NCBI GenBank assembly: GCA_002118135.1
Contig: BDIU01000090.1
Location: 62,001 to 126,000, forward strand
Origin: Trebouxia sp. TZW2008
Taxonomy: Eukaryota > Chlorophyta > Trebouxiophyceae > Trebouxiales > Trebouxiaceae
Direction of reading: 5' to 3'
Length of the DNA stretch: 64,000 nucleotides
The position numbers were made by a program, and so were the translations under genes. The notes below the pieces were generated by a model. The model did not search any database and was not told the origin of the DNA. It saw nothing but the letters and a program-made list of their open reading frames with translations. Positions 32,987 to 44,100 of this stretch are shown here, in pieces; within the stretch, counting starts at the first letter, position 1; the number at the start of each line of letters is the position of its first letter.

Positions 32987-35516
32987 TCATGAGAGCTTGT
33001 GCCTGATGAGGCCTTTGAAGAAGTCCAAACTGCATAACACGATAAGACAGCATCAGCAGCTTGTCTCATGGGGTGTACACCAGCAAGCATCAAGGCTACT
33101 TGTACAAGTTATTGCTGTTCAGGTGCCGCAGCTCTTGCTATCTGGATGCAAGGCAAAAATAAGAAGGTCACACAAAACTGTATGTTGCGCAACTGCTGTA
33201 CCTGTTGCCATCTGAATGCAAGGCAAAAAGGCGAAGGTCACCCACAACCAATTGTTGCTCAAATCCCGTACCTGTTGCCATCTGGATGCAAGGCAAAAGC
33301 TGTGCCTTCTGTATCCACAGCTGAAAGGTAGCCATACTCTGTCAAGCCTTTGATGGTAAGAGCCACTTGCATGCCGCCCTCCTCTGTCAGTGTTACCTGT
33401 GAAGAACGCATCATTCACGGATGTGCAGATGACCACAGTCTCAGGATGCAAGGAGCTATTGGCTGTCCCCAAACATGTGCTCTCCTAGCTTGCGATGATG
33501 CTGATTCTAAGCACTTGAAGCAGAAAGGACGCAAGCCGCAGCACAGATGCAGAACTGCAGTTCTGCTGCCTCACGTGACCTGATATGCTGTCATGACATC
33601 ACAACAGCATCAAACGGACACACCGTGTTACAATACTGCATGGCCAGGATCATGTCCAAATGCATCAGAGCATACTCGATACAGCATGGTCGTGAGTCGA
33701 CCAACGGATCAACATGCAACTTGAGCGCTTGTCACGGTCTGCAAGCAGCTTATAGCTATCCGGTGAAGCACTACACTCTTCTTTCCAGTGATTGACACTT
33801 CAAAATACTTATGTATTGCATATCATGTATTTGGCACTGCCTTTCAGTCATTGACACCCTCAAATACCATGTGTGCATTAGGTATTGCGTATCGAGTATT
33901 ACGGATGGTGACTCACTGCATCATCATTATTGTCGACTACGAATTTGCATCCTGTTACATTGCTGAGGCAGCATTGGACAAGCTGCAGATGTTATGCAAT
34001 GTGAGGCAAAGCACTCACATCAACAGCCTCTTGCTGGCATCAAAACAGTACCTGTTGGTTGGTGTGAAGCCAAGCTTCCAGGTAGTCCTGCTCTAAAGGC
34101 TTGAAGCCTCCTGTAATCAGTGTTTGCAGAAGCCCCTCAAGATTGGTCAGGATGCAGGCAAGAAGCTCCTGCATGCAAAGCATAGCCCAAGTGAGCTGCC
34201 CATGTCAAGAAGTTGCTTTGGATGCAGTATACATTTAATGCCAGCAAGGACTTCAATGCAAAGCTTTGTGGGGGTGCTTGCATGATGCAGACAGGAGGAG
34301 TCAGCTTGCACAGACACATTTCACAAAAATGCTTCCAAATGCGGCAAGCATGCACACAGCGGCCCAACATTCACAAGACTCAATGCGTTTGGCACGAGTC
34401 ATCACCTCTCTGGTGATAGTTTCGAGTTTGGTCCGCAGCTGCAGGTGAATACGCTGCTGCTTCAGTACATCATTGAGACATGTTGTGGGGTGACTGTTGT
34501 CAAGGTTCAGGCCTACACCTATCACAACCTGAAACTCCTTGGCACGATATGTTGAATGACATAGAATGCCCCCAATTTTCATGTCATTGCTGTATATGTC
34601 ATTTGGCCACTTTATCCTGATGTCAATGTCAGACCCCTGCACAGCAGATGATTTTACAAAGACTGCCTGCTGACAAAAGCAACACGTCTCGACTGAACAA
34701 TTTTTAATAAAGATACCATAGGCAGCTACTTGCCTGCAGTTGCAGGCTTGCTAGCTGCTTGACTGCCTTTACAATAGCAAGGGTAGCTATGTATTGAATG
34801 AATGGCAATCTTTGTCCTGCAGAAACTCTACATCAGTCAGGCTGTCTGCAAGGTATATGGTCAGCACACATGGTGTAAGCTACCTGCAATGCTTACTCGC
34901 TTGAATAAAGAGAACATCAAGCACCCAGCCGGGGACTCCCATGTGTTTCCACCTCTCCCTAACAGAAAGTGGCAAGTTTGGTCATGCTTGAGATAGATGA
35001 ATTGTCCAGTATGCTACCGCTGTCAGTCACCTTTTCCACCAATTTGCTGGTATGCTATGCATACAGAATTGTCTGGAATGCTAGCAGTGTTATCTTGAAG
35101 GAGTGTTTGTGTGGAAGCTAGCTTGTTTGCTGCCAGCAATGTGCTGCCAAGCTCAATGTGCGATGGCAAAAAGCTATAGAACAGCTTGTGATCGAAATGC
35201 AGCTTGCTTGCATCCACTTCGGAGTGGCGCACATCCCGCAACACCACAGGAGGCGCATCTGGCTGGTTCTGGAGGCACGCCCGTAATGCTCAATCATCAG
35301 GACGAGAATGTTCATCAACTGTGCTGGGCGTGCGTTGCCAAATACCTGTTGAACAAGATTTAATGCTTTTGATGGCGGGGCTGCGTCGCGATAGCACACA
35401 AATACGTGCTGCACGCCAGCGGGTGTACCGGACATTCTGACAGCAAATTTCAGCTTGTGCGCATTACGCTGACGTGCAGCAGTATACACTGACGGTGCGC
35501 ACCGCAAACTCAGCAT
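32987..35516 (-). CDS. biotin-protein ligase (holocarboxylase synthetase), 8 exons
   Basis: Exons 35516-35346, 35268-35031, 34958-34884, 34816-34734, 34666-34406, 34168-34052, 33396-33272 and 33029-32987 join in phase to 370 residues. The enzyme activates biotin as biotinyl-AMP and attaches it to carboxylase lysines, such as acetyl-CoA carboxylase. Visible core motifs are the biotin loop GRGGNTWESP, the KWPNDIY block, KIGGILC, and VIGVGLNLDN; the C-terminal cap ends DFFKGLIRHKL. The first Met gives a basic, Ser/Ala-rich leader (residues 1-~30) that could target plastid or mitochondrion; a later Met at residue 28 could give a cytosolic form. Intron 4 begins with GC (CTGCAG|GCAAGT). The end of exon 7 is echoed in intron 7. 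Confidence 0.93.
33118..33270 (-). repeat. two echoes of BPL exon 7 3' end
   Basis: On the plus strand, 'cctgttgccatctgaatgca' (about 33201) and the weaker 'ctcttgctatctggatgcaa' (about 33132) repeat the exon 7 end (authentic 'cctgttgccatctggatgca' at 33271). Spacing is about 70 bp, and the GTAC donor is retained in the nearer copy. Confidence 0.85.
33780..33910 (-). repeat. two-copy ~60 bp duplication in BPL intron 6
   Basis: 'cagtgattgacacttcaaaatac' near 33786 recurs as 'cagtcattgacaccctcaaatac' near 33846, each followed by 'tattgcatatc/tattgcgtatc'. It is intronic and not derived from an exon I can identify. Confidence 0.7.
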
Positions 35517-36261
35517 ACACCAATGCACATATGCGAGCTGTATCACCGCAGCAGAATGTTGAGGACTGTGCAAACGAACGACACAACCAATTCACGCTCG
35601 ATTGCCACTTTGAAAGCCGCGAGCAAGCTGGGATGCGCTTCGATCAACTCACTACACGCTGTTGTGCTCAGCGTTGAATGCTTGCAATGTTAATCAGTGC
35701 TCTCCGACCGACTTGCGCCTGGACCAAGTTCTGCGCGATTGTCGCGTTGAATCATTCTTCCAGACGAGCCTCGCAAATACAGTAAGACAGACATGTTGTC
35801 AGCTAAGGGCTGCTCATGACACGCTCTCATCGCATGGTGCAGCAGTGAAGTGGTCATCCTGACTGCAGTTGGCTGTTGTTGATGCTGCGCACAAATCCAC
35901 AAGCTAGAGGAGCTAGATTGGCATCTGGCGACTGGCCAGCGGCATGCTCTGCAATCGTTGTACAAGCTTGTGCAAGCCTAGGCCTAGGCTAATGAGAGAA
36001 CTCGACTTGTGTAAAATTCAAAGTCGAATTCAAGTTTGTCTAAGCAGGGCTTTTCAAACTGTGTCAGACATGCAAGCAGCGCGCTTGCAGAACAAGTCTG
36101 TGCTACACATCACGAGGCAGCATCGGCAACTGCTGGGGTACATGCCAAGGCTGCTCACTGCGCCATCAAAGTATGCTGAGGCGGCAATTAGATCATTTGT
36201 TGTGAAGAATGGATGTGTGGATGCTTCTAAGTCACATGAACCATGTCAAGCAGCTGGTGTA
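35517..36261. other. intergenic, NECAP to BPL
   Basis: 745 bases holding the BPL promoter (minus strand) and the 3' end of NECAP. It contains the 16-base perfect palindrome AGCCTAGGCCTAGGCT at 35975-35990. No gene is supported. Confidence 0.55.
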
Positions 36262-37481
36262 TCAGAAGGTGGCCCAGCTGGATGGTGTTGAGGAACTCTG
36301 CTTGTTCTGAGAGGAGGGTGCTGCCTTGAAATCACTAAAGTCACTACCCAGCAGACTGTCTGAGTTCTGACCTTGCCACTGCTGACCAGAAGCAGCTTGC
36401 TGAGGCTGTTGACTCTGCAGTTCACACCGCATGTTTACTTGTGATCACACATGGAACAGCTGAAGCCGTAGGCGAATGCTACAAATAGCGTAGCATGCAG
36501 GGATTTACGATTGCACACAAATGAGACTGCCGTACCTGAGCAGGATTGTAGCTAGGAGGGGGAGCCAAAGGCTTCAGAGGTGCTGTCCCGCTAGTGCTGC
36601 CACTTGCAAATAAGCCTTTGCCCTCAGCGCTTCCTGGCCTTTTCATGGCAATCCTGTGCATAGCACAAAACTGTCAGCTAGCACCATAGTTCACCAGCAG
36701 ATGCTGAAGATATCTTGCAATACCACAATGATGCTTGCGCGGCAGCAGCGTGAGGTCAAATGGGTAGGCTGTCATGGCTGATTGATGCTCACTTGATTGT
36801 TTGGCCCTCCTTAAGACTCAGGTCTTGCTTCTTATACAGTGTCGCTGCATCTGACTGTGCGATAGATGGAGCTAGAGCATCACCAGATGCTGCTGAGCTT
36901 GCAGCAGAGCTGACATCCTGTTCTCTCTTTGCATGCTTCTCGTGATCTGACTGCAGGACGGCGGCAAAATGGATTGATGCTGGCCATCAAGTTGGGCCAT
37001 GTAAGCTTGTCATACTGCTTTGCATGGTCAGCTTACCAAAGCCACATTGAAGTCAAAAGCCTCGTGCCTCTCTGTGAATCCCAGACCCAAGAAAGCATGC
37101 CGCTTGGAAGCAGGGTCAACCACTCGCAGCACAAAGTTTCTGGAACTATCTGACGCAGGCTCTACTGCAATGTCTCGTTGGCCAATGTTGACAGGGCACA
37201 TTGCAAAAAGATCGCCGCTGCAAGTGCACACGGGTCTATTTTCTTGAATAAACAGGGCAAGACTTTGGTGACACACACATCAGCTGTGATTACCTTTCTG
37301 AGTCTTCTAATCGAACTTCCGCGGCCTCCCCTTTGGCAATTACCTTCAGCCTCCCGGTAAAGATCCTGTCAGCAACTTTCCATTCACCGCTTTTGTGCCC
37401 GCCCGCGGTGGCTTTTGGGGGAACTCGGTAAAGGTTAACCTGTCTACACACAAACAGCGTATGCTCGAGATCGTCCGACAT
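36262..37481 (-). CDS. NECAP-like adaptin-ear-binding endocytosis protein (5 exons)
   Basis: Exons 37481-37294, 37217-37037, 36950-36793, 36653-36536 and 36414-36262 join in phase to 265 residues, the normal family length. The N-terminal ~160 residues form the NECAP PH-like (PHear) fold. Visible blocks are CRQVNLYRVPP, GEWKVADRIFTGRLKV, RNFVLRVVDP, and LGLGFTERHEAFDFNVAL. A basic/Pro-rich linker follows, with EGQTIKIAMKR. The extreme C-terminus is WATF, a WxxF peptide that in NECAP proteins binds the alpha-adaptin ear. It acts in clathrin-coated vesicle formation. Introns are short and show no echo arrays. Confidence 0.93.
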
Positions 37482-38157
37482 ATCCGTCTGTGTGACCACT
37501 TCTGAGCGAACAGCGTCTTCAAGGCGTGCTACTTGCGGTTGCTGGCTCTGACAATGTGTGAAAACCAGCGCTTGCCCGACCAAGTGCTTTGGAGAAGCGG
37601 ATTCTGCTCAAGGAGTTTGACCGAGGGTGACCTAATTTTATGCAGAGCTGTAGGCAGTGATCCCGCCCCCCTATTTGGCTATCAAAGGAAATGCTTGCCA
37701 ATGCTACCTTATTGCTGCGCCATATATGCTGCCATCAGTTGTTGCCAGCGTTGACATGAACACCTGCTGGAAATGCAATACTGACTTTAGCACAAACCGC
37801 CACAGCTCACATAAAGTTGGAAGCATTACATGCACATGAAGCGCCATGCAAAAGTTTTGCAAGCTGATTTCATCTGAATGATCAGGGCGTCAGCAATGCA
37901 TTGGCCGTTACAAGCGCCTGTGGCGAACCAGAAGTACAGCTTTTGTGAACACAGGGGGTGTCCTGAAGGGGTCCTGGGGTACTTGGAGTCGTCAATGTTA
38001 GTCATCAGATCAATGTTGTGCTTGAGTGCAGCACCGGGCTCGAGCGCGCGCTGCTCGTGTTACCCTCAGCGGTTTCGTTGATCAGAGGAAAAGATCTGTA
38101 TCGTGAAGCTGCTTCTTGCATGGACCAGCATCGCTGACGAGCCCGACGGCAGAGGGG
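37482..38157. promoter_or_regulatory. divergent intergenic region, NECAP (-) / glucosidase II (+)
   Basis: 676 bases between two start codons must carry both promoters. CpG-rich patches lie at both edges (37380-37480 and 38040-38070). No motif is defensible. Confidence 0.45.
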
Positions 38158-41100
38158 ATGATCCGGCGACTGCTGCTGTCCGCAGGACTGTTCTTTGCGT
38201 TGCTGCCGGAAAGCTCCGCGTTTAAGGCGCAAGATTTCAAGGTATAGTACTGCAAATGCCCTGCATGTTGAAGCGCTGCGCATGACGCAAAACCGGCTTT
38301 GCTTGGCCAGACACGCCTGCCAGGCATCAGCTTCTGCCTCTAGCCATCAGCTGCACACAGTTGCCCGAAACAAAGTGCATGTCCGTCGAAATCAATCTGT
38401 CCTTGAGACCTGATGGTTTTGGATGCAGACCTGCGACAACTCAGCGTTCTGCAAGCGCTTGCGGGGCAATCAAAGCAGCGCTTGGTCAATCTCTCCTGGC
38501 AGTGTTGCAGTCAAGGGTTCTGCTGTGCACGCAACCCTTGTTAATCAGGACATCCAACAGACCCTTGACTTGACGTTGACAGCATATGAGGGCATTGCTC
38601 GATTGCACATCAATGAGGCAAAAGACTCGGGCAGGTTGCGCTTCCAAGTGCCTCATGCACTTCAGCCCAATTTTGACAGCAGGACGATCAGCTGGGGCAA
38701 GCATCAGCAGTCAAGCAGCAGCCTTGCGTTGCAGCTTGGACCAGCTGACGTCACATTGCAGTACAGCCCGTTGCAGCTTGATGTTGCATTTGATGGCAAG
38801 CCTGCAATCTCATTCAACAGCAAGAGCCTCTTCAACTTTGAGCATTTGAGACAGAAGCAGGTATACACAGGAGCTCTGCACCTTGGCATCCCAGGAAGTT
38901 GCAACAGGCCAAGCTACACTGTGTGCAAAGGCCCGGCTAGAGTGCATTGCTTGTCATGCATGAAGTGACGTGTGTGACTGTGCAACACAGCCATGCATGC
39001 CTGTGTCATTTGGCTGAACCATGCTTATCATAGCGGCATCAAGGTTCTTGGCAGCATGAATGAAGCTCTGCACAGTGGCATGTCAGGTCACAGTACTAAA
39101 ATCTGCACAGAAGGGTGGAGTCACAGTGCAGCCATGCATGCCTATTTCACTTAGCTGGTCCACACGTGTCACAGCAGAAGGTGCTGTCATGGCAGCGTCG
39201 ATCATGCTTATCATAGCGGCATCCAAGGTCATGGCAGCCACCTAATGCTTGGCTTAGTGGCATATAAGGTCACAGCAGCATGAACCATGCTTATCACAGT
39301 GGCATATAAGGTGATGGCGTTGTGACCTATGCTTACATAGCGGCACTCAAGGTAACGGCAGCATGCGCCATGCATACCATAGTGGCGTTCAAGGTCATAG
39401 TATCATGATCTGCACAGGAAGGAGATCCTGAGGGCTGGTGGCAGGAGTCATTCAAAAGCCACACTGACAGCAAGCCAAAAGGCCCAGAGGGCATAGCTTT
39501 TGATCTGACTTTCCCTCAGTCTGAACATGTGTATGGCCTTCCAGAGCACGCCACCAGCTTCAATTTGAAGCCCACAACTGGTATGTACCAACTGCTCATG
39601 TCGTGATTTCAAGTATCTAGGTTGTTTTCCACTTCTGATGCCAGCATTGACACCAAGGTCCGACACAGGGTGGCTGCAGCAAGCCGCGCTTTTGCTTGTC
39701 TACCAAAGGCTAAGGTTTGGTCTTCACGGGCTTTTGTCTCTTTTCACCAAACTGCAATTTTTCCAGTCTATTGCCATTTCAGTATTGTTGTATGGGGCAG
39801 AGACATGGACTCTTCTCCACAAGCATTGTGCAGAGTTGTCTGTCTTTTTGATGAGCTGTTTGAGACACGTTTGTGGCATATCTTTAAGGGATCATGTCTA
39901 AAATGCGCACATTTTGTCAATGTGTCAGATGTGTTCCATGGAATCTCAATTGAGGAGCAAAAAGCTCAGGTGGTATGGTCTGCAGGATGTCAGACAATAG
40001 ATTGCCTAAAATCATGATGTCTGGTCAGGTCAAGCGCCCAAACCCGCAGGGTCAACTTAGGAAGATATGGAACGACATTGTTTTGTCTGACTTTTGCATG
40101 TTGTACATCAACCATCCTTATTGTGACATGCAGTCTGCCAACAGATGACTTGCAAAATTGTGTCGTGTCATGGCACCTGTTGGTTTGTTTTCACCTTGTT
40201 GTTGTCAGTGAGCAAGGCAATAACACAGTGGATGCACAGTGTAAGGTACTGTAGAGGTGATGGCTCATGCATTGAAGGGCAACATAGTTCAGGGGTGTCA
40301 TTGGTAGAATTCATCCAGGGTTTGCTGTTGTCAGTTTCCCTCAAGGAAGTCTGCATGCACCTATCTTGCATGATGGGCTGTGCAGGTGGCAATGGCTCAC
40401 TTTCAGAGCCGTACCGGCTGTACAACCTGGACGTCTTTGAGCATGAAGCTGACTCCCCTTTTGGGCTGTATGGGTCAATCCCATTTCTGGTGGCTCACAA
40501 GCCAGGCTTGAGTGTGGGAGCATTCTGGTGAGTAGTGGAATCATGTGCATGACTTGCACAATGTCACTTGCAGCTGCTTTGCTGAATTCACATACTGTCA
40601 TCAGGCTCTGCATGCAGCGACAAAAGCGCTTCAGCTTGTGTGTTGATACATCAGTCTGCGTGTCATGATATGATTGCCTCCTTGCAGATGCTTTGGGTTG
40701 TCAATTGCAGCTAAATGAAAAGTCAACCAGAAGTCTGTTACCGCTCTGCGCTGTGGTGGGGTGATTCCAATGCATTGGCCGCGTCGTATCTGCAGATGAC
40801 ACTGGGGACGTGCTGCTGTCTTGGCAGCTCAGCAAGACTCACAAAAGGCCATGACAGTGTGATGGTGCTGCTTTGCATTGCAGGTTGAATGCAGCTGAAA
40901 TGTTTGTGGACGTGAGTAAGGAAGGGGGAAGCACCAGCACCAACTGGGTTGCTGAAAGCGGCGTCCTAGACCTCTTCTTCCTGCTTGGCCCCTCACCTCG
41001 CCAGGTGTGCTTGTGTATACTGTCATTCATCAAACGACAAGATTTGCAGTTGCTGCATTGCCTGAGGCTCAGGTCACAAACCAAGCATCAAGATGGCTTA

Positions 41101-44100
41101 GCTCTCACCTTGCCAGGTGCGCTTGCATGCCTTGACATCAATTGCATCATAGGGTTTGATGTACTGCATCAATAGCGCAGGCTCAAGATGCAAGCCCGGC
41201 ATCAAACTCACTTGGTCTCTCACCTCCCCAGTTGAGCTTGCCTACCTTGACAGCATTCAAACAACAAAGTTTCTAGCTGCTGCGACGTACCAGGCTCGTG
41301 CTGCGAAACCAGACTTGAGATGGCTTGGCCCATCACCTTGCTAGCTGTGCTTGACTGCCTTGACAATGACCGCACAACAAGGACAGGTCAGGGTGCATGC
41401 AGATCAGCAATCTTGCTGCAGCATTTTTGACTTGAGCTGAGCAATTGTGGCACTTCCAAAACTCATGTTCTGCCTCAATGTCGCAGGCTCGAATTACAAC
41501 AGCTGGACTCAACATTGCTTAATTGCCTGCAGCCTAAACCTGGAAACCTGTGCTTAGTTTCTTTACGTTGTTGGAAGTGTCCAACTTGTACAAATCATGT
41601 AACAGCTTGTACATCAGACAGGGGCATGACATGCAAAGTGACCACAGACTTGCTGTTGACTCGGAGTCTGATGCATTGACGGTCAGCACGTCTGGCATGC
41701 AGCCACAACTGGAGGCTCGGGGCTGTCAAACATGCATACCACAACTGTCTTGTTGCCCAGTCATCCCTTGCAAATGCAGAAACACAGACTGCAGGTGTGC
41801 ATCAACAGCACAGTATGGGGATGACAAACTCCATACTATGTATGCAGGTGTCATCACAGTATGCCCAGCTGACAGGCACGACAGCCCTGCCACAGTACTT
41901 CTCCATTGGCTATCACCAGTGCAGATGGAATTACAGGGATCAGGCTGATGTTCAAGCCGTCAATGCCGGCTTTGATGAGCATGACATGCCTTACGATGTT
42001 ATCTGGCTGGACATTGAACACACAGATGGCAAAAGGTGAGCTCTTGCAAGCAGACAATGCAGACTTTGATGCGCATGACATGCCTTGTGATATTGAATGG
42101 CTGGATATTGAACACACAGATGATAAAAGGTGAGCTCTTGCAAGCAAACAGCGCCTCATGATGTCATTTGGCTTGACATTGAATGCACAGAAAGCAAAAG
42201 GTGAGCTTGCAGCAGACAAATAAGTGCGACTGTGGTACTTTGCAATGAATCAGGCTGCAGTTATATGCAGTGCTGGGCATTTTGTGGGACTTTGCTGAGT
42301 TAGTGCTCCTTGTGCATAGATGGTGCTTCTGTGATAGACTAGTCTCAAGGCTATATGGGCTTTACATGCTGCTACACGAATTGTGCATGGCTGCTGGAGT
42401 CGTGTAGCTGAAGGCAACAGCAATATGGGACTATCACAAAAAGCCAAGTCTGACTTCTTGTGACAGACTGCTGTTGTCATACAAGGTGCAAAGCGACAGT
42501 ATAATGGTACAGGCTGCTCACCTGGGACAAGCCTAAATTCCCTGAACCCATGGTGTTTCAGCTATGACACAGCTTGGTTGTGGCATGAGACATGACCAAC
42601 TTGTATCACATGCATTCTGACCTTTTTTCCATGTTACTCAGGTATTTCACATGGGACAAGCACAACTTCCCAGACCCAATTGCCATGCAAGACAACCTGG
42701 CTGCCTCTGGGCGCAAGCTGGTGACCATCATTGACCCCCACATCAAGAAGGACACCAACTACTACATCTACAAAGAGGCACATGATAAGGGCCTGTATGT
42801 ACAGAACAAGGACAAGCAAGAGTTTGATGGGTAGGCCTGGCCCGTTTTGTGACAAGCCTATGTCTAAACTTGTGGCAACACGTCATAATCTCACGCACAT
42901 GTTGCCATCGGCTGACCTGGCATGCATTTAGACTAATCTAACACTCCAGATGTAATACTACACGGGACTTCAGAGTGTCTTCTTCATTGTAATGCAGATC
43001 CCTTCATCAGCAATCCTTAGGCGACCATTCATACACATCATTGAAGCATCACTTTTCTGCTGTCTTTTTCAGGTTGACGTTTGCAACATTGCCTGGAAGT
43101 CACTGCTTGTGCATTATCGCTCGTGACCCACAGCGGCAGCACAGCAGACAGCACAGTTCAGACAGAGCAATCTCAGCTGCAGACTATCACAGATTTAAAC
43201 TAAACTCGACTCTATCGCTGAGGCGTGATTCACTCGCGTCTCACGTCACAGGGCACAAACAAACAAGCATCACTTGCGGGTATTGACTCCCTTAAACATC
43301 TGGTGGTACTGGACTCAAAGCAACAACTGCAAGTGTCATACATGATTGCATTGAAAATCTGATGGTACAGGACACAAAGCATTGACTATGAATGTGATGC
43401 AGGTGGTGTTGGCCGGGCTCATCTGCATATCTGGACTACCTGAACCCAGCCACCAGAGATTGGTGGGCGCAGCAGTTCATGCTCAACAAGTACAAGGGCT
43501 CCAGCAAGGACCTGTATGTCTGGAACGATATGAATGAGCCCAGTGTCTTCAATGGCCCTGAGGTAAGGCAATCCAGTAACTTGTACACTTGATATATCTT
43601 GTCTGAGCAGATATATGCTGCCTGGTTTGCAATTAAAACGATTTTCATCTATTGGAAATGGTGCGTCTGCAGGCTGTGCCGCGCACTCAGGCCGTAAACC
43701 ATGCAATGTTGAAAAGCACAATGCAATGTTGAAAAGTACAGTGCGTGCAGCGTTGCAGATATGCGCAATGTTGCAGATCACAATGCACAAGGATAACCTG
43801 CACTAAGACAACATTGAGCACCGGAACCTGCCAAATCTAAGCAGCCAGCTGGTGCACATGGCCACAGCACATGGGCTGTTATCTAAACAGGCTCTGAAAA
43901 TCAGGAAAGCAGGCACTGCATGCCATGCTGAACACTTAGCAATCTGAACCACCATGTGCAATGCTGCAGATCACTATGCACAAAGACAACCTGCACTACG
44001 GCGATGTGGAGCACCGGGACCTGCACAACCTCAACGGCCAGCTGGTGCACATGGCCACAGCGCAGGGGCTGGTTGAAAGGGGCAAGGCCATTTTTGGGTC

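Noticed and set aside
30746..37481. Operon-like cluster of three minus-strand genes (Alba, BPL, NECAP)
   Set aside because: The genes are unrelated in function and separated by 0.7-1.2 kb with their own introns; same-strand adjacency alone is not evidence of co-transcription in this setting.
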